Of a stretch of DNA of 16,221 bases, positions 1 to 7,184 are shown in pieces. Numbering within the stretch: position 1 is the stretch's first letter; every line of letters starts with the position of its first letter. The position numbers were made by a program, and so were the translations under genes. The notes under the pieces were generated by a model. It searched no databases, was not told the DNA's origin, and saw only the letters and a list, made by a program, of their open reading frames with translations. This DNA is from Solobacterium sp. UBA1789 (GTDB taxonomy: Bacteria; Bacillota_I; Bacilli_A; Erysipelotrichales; Erysipelotrichaceae). The stretch is from assembly GCA_002314515.1 (NCBI GenBank), contig DCGB01000031.1:3529-19749 (forward strand). The letters run 5' to 3'.

Positions 1-9
1 CTGATTAAT

Positions 10-39
10 AAACAAAGACCCTGGGGTCTTTGTTTTTTT
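10..39 (+). terminator. Rho-independent terminator left of mgtE
   Basis: An 11-bp perfect stem (10-20 with 25-35) closes a four-base loop (21-24) and runs into a T-tract ending at 39. The T-tract follows the stem on the plus strand, so it best fits a plus-strand gene that ends left of the window. The complementary T-rich side (TTTGTTTATT on the minus strand) could also stop mgtE transcripts, whose stop codon is 11 bases away. I infer a shared, bidirectional terminator. Confidence 0.85.
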
Positions 40-46
40 ATAATAT

Positions 47-1474
47 CTATACTATTTTAAATATCTCAATAAGGAATAACCAGACCAGACCATAGTAGGT
101 ACAAACGGCAATCAGATCATTAATGGTTGTAATCAATGGACCTGAGGCAACAGCTGGATCAATACCGATTTTCTGTAAAAACATAGGAATTGAAGTACCC
201 AAAAGACTGGAAATAATCATTGCACACCACAAAGAAATACCAACACAGGCTGAAACCGCAAAAGAGAAATCCAGATCATGAGACTTAAAGACATAGATAT
301 AGGTTCCCAATAAGATAAAAGACATTAGGCCCAGAATGCAGCCATTGGTCAGACCGACCCGCATTTCTTTGAAAATAAAACGTCGGGTATTATTTTTATT
401 CAATTCATCATCAGAAAGAACTCTAATAGTAACAGCCAGAGACTGGGTTCCAGTATTACCAGCCATATCCAGAACCAGTGACTGGAAACAGACAGCCAGG
501 GCAACCTGTTGGACAACTCCTTCAAAAACACCAACAACTGAAGAAACAACCAGACCCAATAGTAAGAGGGCAATCAGCCATGGCAGTCTTTTTCTGATTG
601 ACATCAATAATGGTTCATCCAGTTCTTCTTCGTTGATCAAACCGGCTAATTTGGCATAATCTTCACCGATTTCTTCATCAACAGCTTCCGCAATATCCTG
701 AGCAGTGATAACACCCAGAATATGATTATTATCACGATCCAGGACTGGGATAGAGTCTTCTGAATAGTCTTTGATGTTATTTAAATTCTCAGAAATAAGC
801 TCATCATCATAGACAAAGGGATAGGAAGTAATAATCTTATATTCCAGGTCATCTCCTTCTCTTGAAGTTATCAGTTCTTTTAATTCCAAAGCACCATAAA
901 AAGAATCATCCTCATTTACAACATATAATGTCGAAATATTATCATTATCAGCAGCCTGACTTATAAGGGTTTTCATTGTCTGCTTAACAGTCATATTGCG
1001 TTTGACCATGATAAAGTTGGTTGTCATGATACTACCAAACTGATCATCATCATACGACTTGATAAGCTCAATATCTTCTTTAGCCTCAGGCTCAAATAAC
1101 TGAATTAATTCCTGGGCCTTTTCTTCATCCAGTTCTTCCAGGATGTCGATAGCGTCATCGGCATCCATTTCTTCCAGGATATCAGCGGCATCATTGACAT
1201 CAAGTTCTTCGATATATTTTTCTACTTCATCCAGATAGGCAAAGATATCAGATGTTCGCTCATCACCCAGACTATCATATAGAATCTTACGTTCTTCTTT
1301 GCTTAAGAGTTCCAGAACTTCGGCAATATCGTTGTCATGATAGGCAGATAAAAGAATGCCAAGTTGTTCCCTGTCGCTGGTTTCTCTGATTATTTTTAAA
1401 ATTTCATCGGAATAGTCATGAAATTCATCAGCGTGATTTTCTTCGCTGATGATTAATTCTTTATTTTCATCCAT
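47..1474 (-). CDS. mgtE: Magnesium transporter MgtE
   Basis: This 475-residue protein is an inner-membrane Mg2+ channel/transporter of the MgtE family. Residues about 20-140 form the acidic, leucine-rich helical N domain. Residues about 145-265 hold two CBS domains. From about residue 297 on there are five hydrophobic membrane segments. The family signatures are present: DMAGNTGTQ at 336-344 and PAVASGPLITTIND at 440-453, whose final Asp (453) matches the conserved pore Asp. In known MgtE proteins the N and CBS domains bind Mg2+ and close the pore when cytosolic Mg2+ is high; the many Asp/Glu residues here fit that. The start is supported by AGGAGG (1481-1486) six bases upstream of the ATG. 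The gene is monocistronic, lies behind a structured leader (1488-1590), and diverges from the gtrA-dtd-folD operon. Length is normal for the family. Confidence 0.97.
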   Translation of the reverse strand: MDENKELIISEENHADEFHDYSDEILKIIRETSDREQLGILLSAYHDNDIAEVLELLSKEERKILYDSLGDERTSDIFAYLDEVEKYIEELDVNDAADILEEMDADDAIDILEELDEEKAQELIQLFEPEAKEDIELIKSYDDDQFGSIMTTNFIMVKRNMTVKQTMKTLISQAADNDNISTLYVVNEDDSFYGALELKELITSREGDDLEYKIITSYPFVYDDELISENLNNIKDYSEDSIPVLDRDNNHILGVITAQDIAEAVDEEIGEDYAKLAGLINEEELDEPLLMSIRKRLPWLIALLLLGLVVSSVVGVFEGVVQQVALAVCFQSLVLDMAGNTGTQSLAVTIRVLSDDELNKNNTRRFIFKEMRVGLTNGCILGLMSFILLGTYIYVFKSHDLDFSFAVSACVGISLWCAMIISSLLGTSIPMFLQKIGIDPAVASGPLITTINDLIAVCTYYGLVWLFLIEIFKIV

Positions 1475-1487
1475 TTTCGGCCTCCTA

Positions 1488-1590
1488 TAGTGGACGCCGA
1501 CAGTGAATTAAAAAGCCACGCCGGACGCCCCAGTTTTATTTAAATTAGATATGTGCACCCCACCGGCATCCATGTAGCTTCTCACCCTCT
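1488..1590 (-). promoter_or_regulatory. Structured 5' leader of mgtE, candidate metal-responsive RNA
   Basis: The mgtE leader is GC-rich in an AT-rich gap and folds by eye into a closed arm. Read as minus-strand RNA, GUGAG (1581-1585) pairs with UUCAC (1503-1507), AAGC (1577-1580) with GCUU (1513-1516), and AUGCCGG (1563-1569) with CCGGCGU (1518-1524). The segment UGGAUGCCGG (1563-1572) can instead form ten pairs with UCGGCGUCCA (1491-1500), only five bases from the Shine-Dalgarno, so two exclusive folds are possible. The 5' part (GGUGAG...CUACAUGGA) resembles, from memory, the start of M-box Mg2+ riboswitches, which often precede mgtE. The rest does not match an M-box, so the class is open. 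No T-tract terminator is visible, so any control would act on translation or RNA stability. Confidence 0.45.
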
Positions 1591-1602
1591 TTCTTATTTT
1601 AT

Positions 1603-1608
1603 TTTATA
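1603..1608 (-). promoter_or_regulatory. Possible -10 element for mgtE
   Basis: TATAAA on the minus strand would start transcription near 1596, just upstream of the structured leader. No good -35 is visible at 17 bp (CTGAAA is the nearest), so this is only a placement guess. Confidence 0.3.
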
Positions 1609-1677
1609 ATAAATATCCGTCTTATTTCAGAATTTTTTTCCTGTAAACCACTAATAATGTGCGCTAAAATATATAAT

Positions 1678-2079
1678 ATGAAAACATTATTTGATAAATA
1701 CAAAGAATTCATTCTCTACGTTGTTTTTGGTGGAATGGCAACCATAGTTTCGATAATCAGTTTTAACTATTTTGCCAATATTCTGCTTATAAAAGAACTG
1801 ATTGCCAATATCTTTTCCTGGGTTGTTACAGTGGCTTTTGCCTATGTTACCAATAAGTTGTATGTCTTTAAGACAAAGGCAAAGGATTTAAAGGATTTAT
1901 TTAGAGAAATTATTTCTTTCTTTTCTGCCCGCTTATTAACTCTGCTCATCGAAGAAGTCATCCTTTATGTTGGCATTGACTATCTGCATATTGATAATAT
2001 GCTTGTTAAACTTGCTGCCCAGGTTCTGGTCGTCCTAGGCAATTATGTTTTGTCTAAATTATTTATTTTTAAAAAATGA
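1678..2079 (+). CDS. GtrA-like family membrane protein
   Basis: This is a small GtrA-family (PF04138-type) membrane protein of 133 residues from the ATG at 1678. Four hydrophobic segments are visible, at about 9-31, 36-57, 79-98 and 108-129, with the family pattern of a first helix running into FGGMAT and a NKLYVFK-type loop after the second helix. Known members help move polyprenyl-phosphate-linked sugars across the membrane during cell-surface polysaccharide modification; the substrate here cannot be told. An in-frame ATG at 1657 would add seven residues (MCAKIYN). Neither start has a Shine-Dalgarno. A TAAAAT box at 1665-1670 would place the transcript start at about 1677, so I prefer 1678 with a leaderless mRNA. 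The TGA stop overlaps the dtd ATG, making this the first gene of the operon. Confidence 0.85.
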   Translation: MKTLFDKYKEFILYVVFGGMATIVSIISFNYFANILLIKELIANIFSWVVTVAFAYVTNKLYVFKTKAKDLKDLFREIISFFSARLLTLLIEEVILYVGIDYLHIDNMLVKLAAQVLVVLGNYVLSKLFIFKK

Positions 2080-2528
2080 AGTTAGTTGTTCAAAGAGTTA
2101 AAGAAGCTTCCTGTACGGTCAATGACCAGGTTACCGGACAGATAGAACAGGGTTATATGGTATTGGTTGGCTTTGGTCAGGATGACAGCGAAACAACTGC
2201 GGAAAAAATGGCTACAAAACTCTCAAAACTGCGAATCTTTGAAGATGAAAATCAGAAAATGAATCTTTCCATCTTTGATGTTAAGGGAAAAATTCTTTCA
2301 ATATCTCAATTTACCCTTTATGCCGACTGTAAAAAAGGCAACAGACCAAGTTTCACTGATGCCAGAGGTGGCAATGAGGCTACAAAATTATATGACTATT
2401 TCAACCAGTGCCTGCGTAATTTAGGACTGGTAGTGGAAACCGGCATTTTCGGAGCTGATATGCAGATAAGACTGCTAAATGATGGCCCGGTTACAATCAT
2501 TATGGATTCCAAGGAGCTGAATTTATGA
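2076..2528 (+). CDS. dtd: D-aminoacyl-tRNA deacylase (DTD)
   Basis: Dtd hydrolyses D-amino acids from mischarged tRNAs, such as D-Tyr-tRNA(Tyr), and also clears Gly-tRNA(Ala), in the cytoplasm. The 150 residues match the usual length. Both active-site signatures are present: SQFTLYADCKKGNRPSF at 77-93 and the Gly-Pro motif NDGPVT at 135-140, which in the family contributes the cross-subunit chirality filter of the dimer. The start codon overlaps the gtrA-like stop (ATGA) and has no Shine-Dalgarno, only a run of T and A, so translation is probably coupled to the upstream gene. The end overlaps the folD start by four bases. In many relatives dtd follows relA; here it sits in a mixed operon instead. 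Confidence 0.97.
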   Translation: MKLVVQRVKEASCTVNDQVTGQIEQGYMVLVGFGQDDSETTAEKMATKLSKLRIFEDENQKMNLSIFDVKGKILSISQFTLYADCKKGNRPSFTDARGGNEATKLYDYFNQCLRNLGLVVETGIFGADMQIRLLNDGPVTIIMDSKELNL

Positions 2529-3367
2529 ACATTGTTTATGGAAGTGAACTGTCTTTAGAAATTAAAGAAAAACTCAAAAAAGAAACAGAAACTTTTAAGG
2601 GACGCAAGCCTCAGCTGGCAGTTGTCCTGGTTGGTGAAGATCCAGCTTCTGTTTCCTATGTCAAAGGTAAAAACAAAGCCTGCGGTGAAGTTGGCATCGA
2701 CTGCATGCAGATAAATCTGCCAGAAGAAACAACAGAAAAAGAACTGCTGTCTTTGATTGAAGAACTGAATGGAAATTCAGAAGTTGATGGCATTCTTGTT
2801 CAACTGCCTCTTCCAAAACAGATCTGTGAAAAGAATATTCTCAATTCTATTTCTCCTTTAAAGGATGTCGATGGTTTACATCCAATTAATGCCGGAAAGT
2901 TATTTATGGGTGAAGAAGCCTTCTATCCATGTACACCATCAGGAATTATTGAATTATTAAATAAGATGGGCGTTGATCCCGATGGCAAAAATGTCGTTGT
3001 TGTTGGCCGTTCTAATCTTGTTGGTTTACCGGTTGCCAGATTACTGTTAATGAAAAATGCTACCGTAAGCATCTGCCATTCTCATACTAAGAATCTGAAA
3101 GAAATCTGTTCTAAGGCAGATATCCTGATTGCAGCTATCGGCAAAGCCCGCTTCTTTACTAGCGAATATATCAAAGAAGGCGCCTATGTCATTGATGTCG
3201 GTGTCAATCGAGTTGATGGCAAATTATGCGGTGATGTCGACTTTGAAAATGTCAAAGACAAATGTGCTGCCATTACCCCTGTTCCAAAGGGTGTTGGTCC
3301 AATGACTATAACAATGCTGCTTGCAAATACCATCAAAGCCTACAAGCTTCATGAGGGTCTTAAATGA
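2525..3367 (+). CDS. folD: Bifunctional methylene-THF dehydrogenase/cyclohydrolase FolD
   Basis: FolD oxidises 5,10-methylene-tetrahydrofolate to the methenyl form with NADP+ and hydrolyses this to 10-formyl-tetrahydrofolate, supplying one-carbon units for purines and formyl-Met-tRNA. At 280 residues it is full length. The catalytic Tyr45-x3-Lys49 pair (SYVKGK) and the folate-binding DVDGLHP at 114-120 (Asp116) are intact. The Rossmann-type site VVVVGRSNLVGLPVA spans about 157-171, and TPVPKGVGPMT at 251-261 is the second family signature. The start at 2525 is supported by AAGGAG at 2511-2516. The gene overlaps the dtd stop by four bases and the DUF951 start by four bases, so it lies within a tightly coupled operon. 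Confidence 0.98.
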   Translation: MNIVYGSELSLEIKEKLKKETETFKGRKPQLAVVLVGEDPASVSYVKGKNKACGEVGIDCMQINLPEETTEKELLSLIEELNGNSEVDGILVQLPLPKQICEKNILNSISPLKDVDGLHPINAGKLFMGEEAFYPCTPSGIIELLNKMGVDPDGKNVVVVGRSNLVGLPVARLLLMKNATVSICHSHTKNLKEICSKADILIAAIGKARFFTSEYIKEGAYVIDVGVNRVDGKLCGDVDFENVKDKCAAITPVPKGVGPMTITMLLANTIKAYKLHEGLK

Positions 3368-3582
3368 TAGAGAATTACGATCTTGAAGATATCGTTCAAA
3401 TGAAAAAAGACCACCCCTGTCGAAAATCTCATTACTGGAAAATCGTCAGAGTTGGTGTTGATATCAAAATACAGTGTGAAGGCTGTGGTGCCATCGTTAT
3501 GATGGAAAGAAGAGAATTTGAACGCAAATGTAAAAAAATGATTATAAAACATGGAGAAAGCAATGAAACTGCTGATAACTAA
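3364..3582 (+). CDS. DUF951 family small zinc-ribbon-like protein
   Basis: This 72-residue protein belongs to DUF951, a family of unknown function that I know mainly from Bacillota. Typical features are visible: a short N-terminal strand region reading DIVQMKKDHPC (9-19), the central RVGVDIKIQCEGCG (29-42), and a basic tail. Cys19 together with Cys38-x2-Cys41 and nearby His residues could bind one metal ion, and the basic C-terminus (FERKCKKMIIKHG) could contact nucleic acid; both are inferences. The ATG overlaps the folD stop by four bases, with GAGGGT a few bases upstream as ribosome site. The last six or so codons overlap the start of the next gene in another frame. No function should be assigned beyond the family name. 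Confidence 0.9.
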   Translation: MIENYDLEDIVQMKKDHPCRKSHYWKIVRVGVDIKIQCEGCGAIVMMERREFERKCKKMIIKHGESNETADN

Positions 3583-4549
3583 TCTCAAAGAAAAAGACGA
3601 CAGATTTCTTAAAAGCGCACTAGCCAGACATCCTGAAGTAGAAGTCAATATACATCGTCCAGGTGAAGACATCTTCAATAAGGAACTATATAAGGATGTT
3701 GTGGCCGTTGGTAACTCTTCTGGTGCAAATCTGGATCATACGTATTTTGAATTTCTAAAGTCCATGAACATCAAAGCCTTTGCCGTCAGGAGTGCCGGCT
3801 ATAATCTCTATGATGTCAAGGCTGCCAGAGAAAATGGCATTGATGTCGCCAACGGTCGAGGTTATTCACCACAGACTATTTCCGAATTAGCCATTGCCAT
3901 GGCCATGTCTTTTAACCGTGACCTGTTTCATATTGCCAAAAAGGAAGAAAACTATGATTTCCTGGTTGACTATAGCTATAAAGAAATGAGCGAATGCAAT
4001 GTTGGCATTATTGGAGCTGGATCTATTGGCACAATGACAGCCAGATTATTAAAACCTATGGTAAAGCATATCTATGCAATTGCCAATCATGTTGATCCTA
4101 ATAAACAGGACTTATTGGACTATTGTGATTTAGAAACCTTAAAAAAGAATTCTGATATCATTTTCCTGCACCTGCCATATATTCCAAATGAAAACTATCA
4201 CTTCGTTGATGAAGATTTTCTTAAAGATGTCAAAAATGATGTCATCATCATCAATATGGCTCGCGGAGAACTAGTTGATCTGACGGCTATCAATAAAGCT
4301 ATTAAAAATAATAATATTAAAGCTTATGGTACTGATGTGCTGGAAAATGAGAAAATCTACTTTAAGAACAAACTGGAAGATATTACTGATCCTGTTATTA
4401 AAGAAAGTCTGTCCTTATATCCCCGTTTACTGATTACGCCCCATGTTGGAGCTAATTCCGATAAGGCCAATAGTATGCAGCTGCTGATGCTGATTGAAAA
4501 CTGTATTGCCATGGCTAAACATGAAAACTGTCCAAATATTATCAATTGA
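3563..4549 (+). CDS. D-2-hydroxyacid dehydrogenase (D-lactate dehydrogenase type)
   Basis: This cytoplasmic NAD-dependent enzyme of the D-2-hydroxyacid dehydrogenase family probably reduces pyruvate or a related 2-oxo acid to the D-hydroxy acid, regenerating NAD+. The 328 residues are normal length. The nucleotide-binding loop GAGSIG lies at 151-156. The catalytic triad is present as Arg234 (MARGE), Glu261 or Glu263 (VLENE) and His294 (TPHVG). The D-lactate-dehydrogenase-like stretch RSAGYNLYDVKAA is at 76-88. The usual Asp after the second strand, seen as a YDPY-type motif, is replaced by AIANHVDPN (172-180), and the usual AEH is SEL, so this is a diverged member and its substrate is uncertain. 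I chose the ATG at 3563 because GGAG at 3553-3556 is well spaced; an in-frame ATG at 3551 would add four residues. It is the last gene of the operon and overlaps the DUF951 end. Confidence 0.9.
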   Translation: MKLLITNLKEKDDRFLKSALARHPEVEVNIHRPGEDIFNKELYKDVVAVGNSSGANLDHTYFEFLKSMNIKAFAVRSAGYNLYDVKAARENGIDVANGRGYSPQTISELAIAMAMSFNRDLFHIAKKEENYDFLVDYSYKEMSECNVGIIGAGSIGTMTARLLKPMVKHIYAIANHVDPNKQDLLDYCDLETLKKNSDIIFLHLPYIPNENYHFVDEDFLKDVKNDVIIINMARGELVDLTAINKAIKNNNIKAYGTDVLENEKIYFKNKLEDITDPVIKESLSLYPRLLITPHVGANSDKANSMQLLMLIENCIAMAKHENCPNIIN

Positions 4550-4575
4550 CTTAAAGCCAAAAAAAATTATATAAT
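4546..4575 (+). promoter_or_regulatory. Strong sigma-A promoter for secG-smpB
   Basis: TTGACT (4546-4551) is followed after 18 bp by a perfect TATAAT (4570-4575), predicting a start near 4582. The -35 overlaps the stop codon of the dehydrogenase gene, so secG-smpB can be transcribed independently while still receiving operon read-through. Confidence 0.8.
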
Positions 4576-4599
4576 TAATGCACGCTTAGAGGTGAATTT

Positions 4600-4818
4600 A
4601 TGCGAATTATTTTACTTGTTGTAGCAATCTTACTGATTTTAATTTCCTTATTGCAGGGTGGTAAATCTGAAGGTCTTAGTGCCTTTACCGGTTCTGGTGA
4701 CCTGGGTCTGTTTCAGAATGCTAAAGAAAGAGGTCCTGAAAAATTAATTTCCAATATTACAATGATACTGGGAATCGTCTTCTTTATCCTCGTAATTGTC
4801 ATCCGCATTTTTGAATAA
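4600..4818 (+). CDS. secG: Preprotein translocase subunit SecG
   Basis: SecG is the small auxiliary subunit of the SecYEG channel and helps SecA-driven protein export. The 72-residue product has the classic layout: a first membrane helix at about 2-19, the conserved cytoplasmic loop LLQGGKSEGLSAFTGSGD with glycine-rich turn (18-35), and a second helix at about 50-70. Length is typical of Gram-positive SecG. GAGGTG (4589-4594) precedes the ATG at good spacing. It is the first gene after a strong promoter, and smpB follows 24 bases later, separated by a small stem-loop. In many Bacillota the order is secG, rnr (RNase R), smpB; here rnr is missing. Confidence 0.95.
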   Translation: MRIILLVVAILLILISLLQGGKSEGLSAFTGSGDLGLFQNAKERGPEKLISNITMILGIVFFILVIVIRIFE

Positions 4819-4837
4819 GGGCCATGTCCCTTTTTTT
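4817..4837 (+). terminator. Weak terminator or attenuator between secG and smpB
   Basis: A short stem (AAGGG 4817-4821 with CCCTT 4828-4832) is followed by T residues to 4837. With only five pairs it is probably partial, reducing rather than blocking smpB transcription. The next gene starts six bases later with no ribosome site. Confidence 0.4.
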
Positions 4838-4842
4838 AAACT

Positions 4843-5286
4843 ATGAAAGATATCGCTGTCAATAAAAAAGCCTACCACGATTACTTCATTGAAGATAAAT
4901 ATGAAGCCGGGCTTTCTTTATTGGGAACAGAAATAAAGTCCTTACGAAAAGGAAAGGTTCAACTCAAAGAATCCTATATTTCCTTTTCCAATGGCGAAGC
5001 CATTATCAAAGGCATGAACATTGCCCAATATGACCATGGCAATCGCTTTAATCATGATGAAACAAGAGAAAGAAGACTGCTGTTACACAAAAGCGAAATC
5101 CGCAAACTGCAAAATAAGGTCAAACTTCAGGGCTATACAGTCATTCCTTTAAAGATATATCTCAAAGATGGTCTGGCCAAACTGGAAATAGCCTTAGCCA
5201 AAGGTAAGTCACTCTATGACAAAAGAGAGACTGATAAGATCAAAACACTGGAAAAAGAAGCCAGAAAAGCAATACGTTCATACTAA
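4843..5286 (+). CDS. smpB: SsrA-binding protein SmpB
   Basis: SmpB binds tmRNA (SsrA) and brings it to stalled ribosomes in trans-translation. The 147 residues are slightly short of the usual 150-160. Family marks are clear: NKKAYHDYFIEDKYEAGLSL at 7-26, the beta-barrel tmRNA-binding surface including GTEIKSLRKGKVQLKESY (28-45), RERRLLLHKSEI near 76-87, and the decoding-centre tail with LYDKRETDKIKTLEKE followed by a basic end. The ATG has no Shine-Dalgarno (TTTTTTTAAACT precedes it), unusual for this window, so translation may depend on secG read-through or be inefficient. The tmRNA gene, often found just downstream, is not in this window; only a 190-base gap with a terminator follows. Confidence 0.97.
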   Translation: MKDIAVNKKAYHDYFIEDKYEAGLSLLGTEIKSLRKGKVQLKESYISFSNGEAIIKGMNIAQYDHGNRFNHDETRERRLLLHKSEIRKLQNKVKLQGYTVIPLKIYLKDGLAKLEIALAKGKSLYDKRETDKIKTLEKEARKAIRSY

Positions 5287-5325
5287 AAAACAACGATGTG
5301 TATTATACATAAATAATTATTTTAC

Positions 5326-5373
5326 GATAAGGCCTGATCCTGATTTAGACAGGAGATGTGCCTTATCTTTTTT
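5326..5373 (+). terminator. Rho-independent terminator after smpB
   Basis: GATAAGGC (5326-5333) pairs perfectly with GCCTTATC (5360-5367), and an inner CCTG/CAGG helix (5339-5342 with 5350-5353) lengthens the hairpin. Six T residues follow at 5368-5373. It ends the secG-smpB unit. Confidence 0.85.
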
Positions 5374-5423
5374 GATTCTACATCAGGAATTTTATTTATT
5401 GTTTCAATAATGCATAAGCTCAC

Positions 5424-5450
5424 TTCAAAATAATAATAAATCGTTATAAT
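5424..5450 (+). promoter_or_regulatory. Probable promoter of the GH3-family gene
   Basis: A perfect TATAAT lies at 5445-5450 with TTCAAA at 5424-5429, 15 bp apart, shorter than ideal. The predicted start near 5457 gives a 21-base leader containing AGGA (5467-5470). Confidence 0.55.
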
Positions 5451-5477
5451 AGTAATATACTTAATCAGGAAATATAA

Positions 5478-7169
5478 ATGAAGTCACTAATACAAAAAGT
5501 AATAATTGGTTCCTTAATCGCAAAAGGGAATAAAGCTTTAAAACAGATAGATAAAATAGCACCCGGATATAAAGATTACTATTATAATCAATTGCAAAAA
5601 CTAATTAAGGAGAATAAAGATACTATCTATGGCCAAAAGTATAACTTTTCCAGTATCAGAAACTACGATGATTATGTTAAAAATGTGCCTTTAAGTGATT
5701 ACTCTGATTATGCAGATCTGATTAATAGAATATCTGAAAATAACGAACAGAATGTCCTAACAAAAAAACCTGTTGTTCATTTTGCTGTAACATCGGGAAC
5801 AACCTCAACGCCTAAGCTTATTCCAATTATAAAAGAAGGAATTGACTTATGTACGGTTTATACAGTTCCAGCTGTTATGGCTAACGTTGAAAAGGCCTTA
5901 AGGGAAAAAGGAAAAAAGCTGCCAAGAGAAAAGGGATTAATGCTTATTGATTTTGGCTTAGACTCTTTTACGGATTCCGGTGTCAGAAAAGGTGGTGTTT
6001 CAGGAGCATCTATTAGAAAACATTTAAAAGCAATAGAAGCAATAACGGTTTCTCCAAAAGAAATCATCACTGCCAGCGAGTATTTAGATAGTAAATACCT
6101 GCATTTGTTATTTGCATTGAAAGAAAAAAATATGAGCTGGATTGCTTCTACATATATGACGGTTATTGCAGGCATCATTGATTGTTTAGATAAGAACTGG
6201 GAAAAACTATGTCTTGACATTGAAAAAGGCGAAATAAGCTCTGATATAAAAATGCCTGAATATACTCGCACAGCATTAAACAGGAAATTAAAACCAGATC
6301 CTATTAGAGCTGATGAATTAAGAAAAATATTTAACGGTGGTATCACAAATAAAGCGGTTGCAAAACTTATATGGCCTAAATTGTCAGGTATATCCGCAAT
6401 TGGAACTGGCAGCTTTAAGATTCATGCTGAAAAAGTCAAAAGATTTGCAGGCGATGATGTAGAATTAATTTCTCCTGTCATTGAAGCAAGCGAATCATTA
6501 ATAGCTGTAGCATCCATGTGTAATAATGATGAATTTATAATTGTTCCTCAAGCCGGATTTTTTGAGTTTATTCCAGAAGATGATCCAACAAAAATACTGC
6601 CAATGAACAAACTGGAAGCCGGTAAAAATTATGAATTGGTATTAACCACGATTTCTGGTTTATATAGGTATAGAATTGGTGATGTTATCACTGTAAATGG
6701 CTTTTATGGACAAATTCCAAAAATAAAATTTTCTCATCGTACTAATGTGTTTATAAATATAGCTGGAGAAAAGACTTCTGAAGCATATCTATTAGAGGCC
6801 ATTAGGTATTTTGAGAAAAAGACAAATATAAAAATATCTGAATATTGTGCATATTCAGAAACAAATGATACACCAGGGCATTATGTTTTACTTTTAGAAC
6901 CAGAATGTGCAATAGATTTGAGCAGATTAAAAGAATATGAAGAAATTATTGAAGAAGGAATGAAAATACAATTTGGTTATAAATACGAAAGGCAAAGCGG
7001 AAATATCAATCACGCAAAGCTTTTGATTCAACAAAAAGAAACGCATCTTTTATATCGTGAACTGCAAATAATGAAAGGCGCTTCAAGAAATCAGTTAAAA
7101 CCAGTAAGAGTTTTAAGAACACCTGAACAGAAAGCATTCTTCACAAAGATGATAGAAAAGAATATTTAA
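5478..7169 (+). CDS. GH3 family acyl-adenylating enzyme
   Basis: This 563-residue protein belongs to the GH3 family within the ANL adenylating superfamily. Plant GH3 enzymes activate a carboxylic acid with ATP and join it to an amino acid as an amide; bacterial members mostly have unknown substrates. The ATP loop TSGTTSTPKLIP is at 105-116. RYRIGDV, the family form of the YRxGD motif, is at 397-403. The NVFINIAGEKTSEAYLLEA region spans 423-441, and the C-terminal GASRNQLKPVRV (534-545) matches the family's final signature. No signal peptide or strong membrane segment is seen. AGGA at 5467-5470 is a modest ribosome site. The gene has its own promoter, stands alone, and converges on a small secreted-peptide gene. 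Its codons look more AT-rich than those of flanking genes, suggesting transfer. The substrate cannot be deduced. Confidence 0.92.
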   Translation: MKSLIQKVIIGSLIAKGNKALKQIDKIAPGYKDYYYNQLQKLIKENKDTIYGQKYNFSSIRNYDDYVKNVPLSDYSDYADLINRISENNEQNVLTKKPVVHFAVTSGTTSTPKLIPIIKEGIDLCTVYTVPAVMANVEKALREKGKKLPREKGLMLIDFGLDSFTDSGVRKGGVSGASIRKHLKAIEAITVSPKEIITASEYLDSKYLHLLFALKEKNMSWIASTYMTVIAGIIDCLDKNWEKLCLDIEKGEISSDIKMPEYTRTALNRKLKPDPIRADELRKIFNGGITNKAVAKLIWPKLSGISAIGTGSFKIHAEKVKRFAGDDVELISPVIEASESLIAVASMCNNDEFIIVPQAGFFEFIPEDDPTKILPMNKLEAGKNYELVLTTISGLYRYRIGDVITVNGFYGQIPKIKFSHRTNVFINIAGEKTSEAYLLEAIRYFEKKTNIKISEYCAYSETNDTPGHYVLLLEPECAIDLSRLKEYEEIIEEGMKIQFGYKYERQSGNINHAKLLIQQKETHLLYRELQIMKGASRNQLKPVRVLRTPEQKAFFTKMIEKNI

Positions 7170-7184
7170 ACATATATAAACAAA

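Noticed and set aside
336..659. Plus-strand open frame of 107 codons
   Set aside because: It runs antisense within mgtE, has no ribosome site and a low-complexity Ser/Thr-rich translation; it is a shadow of the MgtE membrane domain.
1475..1600. A bona fide M-box riboswitch
   Set aside because: Only the first 20 or so bases look like it; the conserved inner core and the total length of known M-boxes are missing. I list it as an unclassified structured leader.
1476..1656. A folate or ZTP riboswitch read on the plus strand for the folD operon
   Set aside because: The consensus cores I know for these classes are not present, and the GC-rich block ends well before the operon start with no plus-strand expression platform.
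3349..3678. Minus-strand open frame of 109 codons
   Set aside because: It is antisense to folD end, DUF951 and the dehydrogenase start, which all have clear family motifs.
5287..5477. tmRNA (ssrA) gene just after smpB, a common arrangement
   Set aside because: The gap is only 190 bases, is mostly a terminator plus AT-rich DNA, and shows neither a tRNA-like acceptor end nor a tag-peptide frame.
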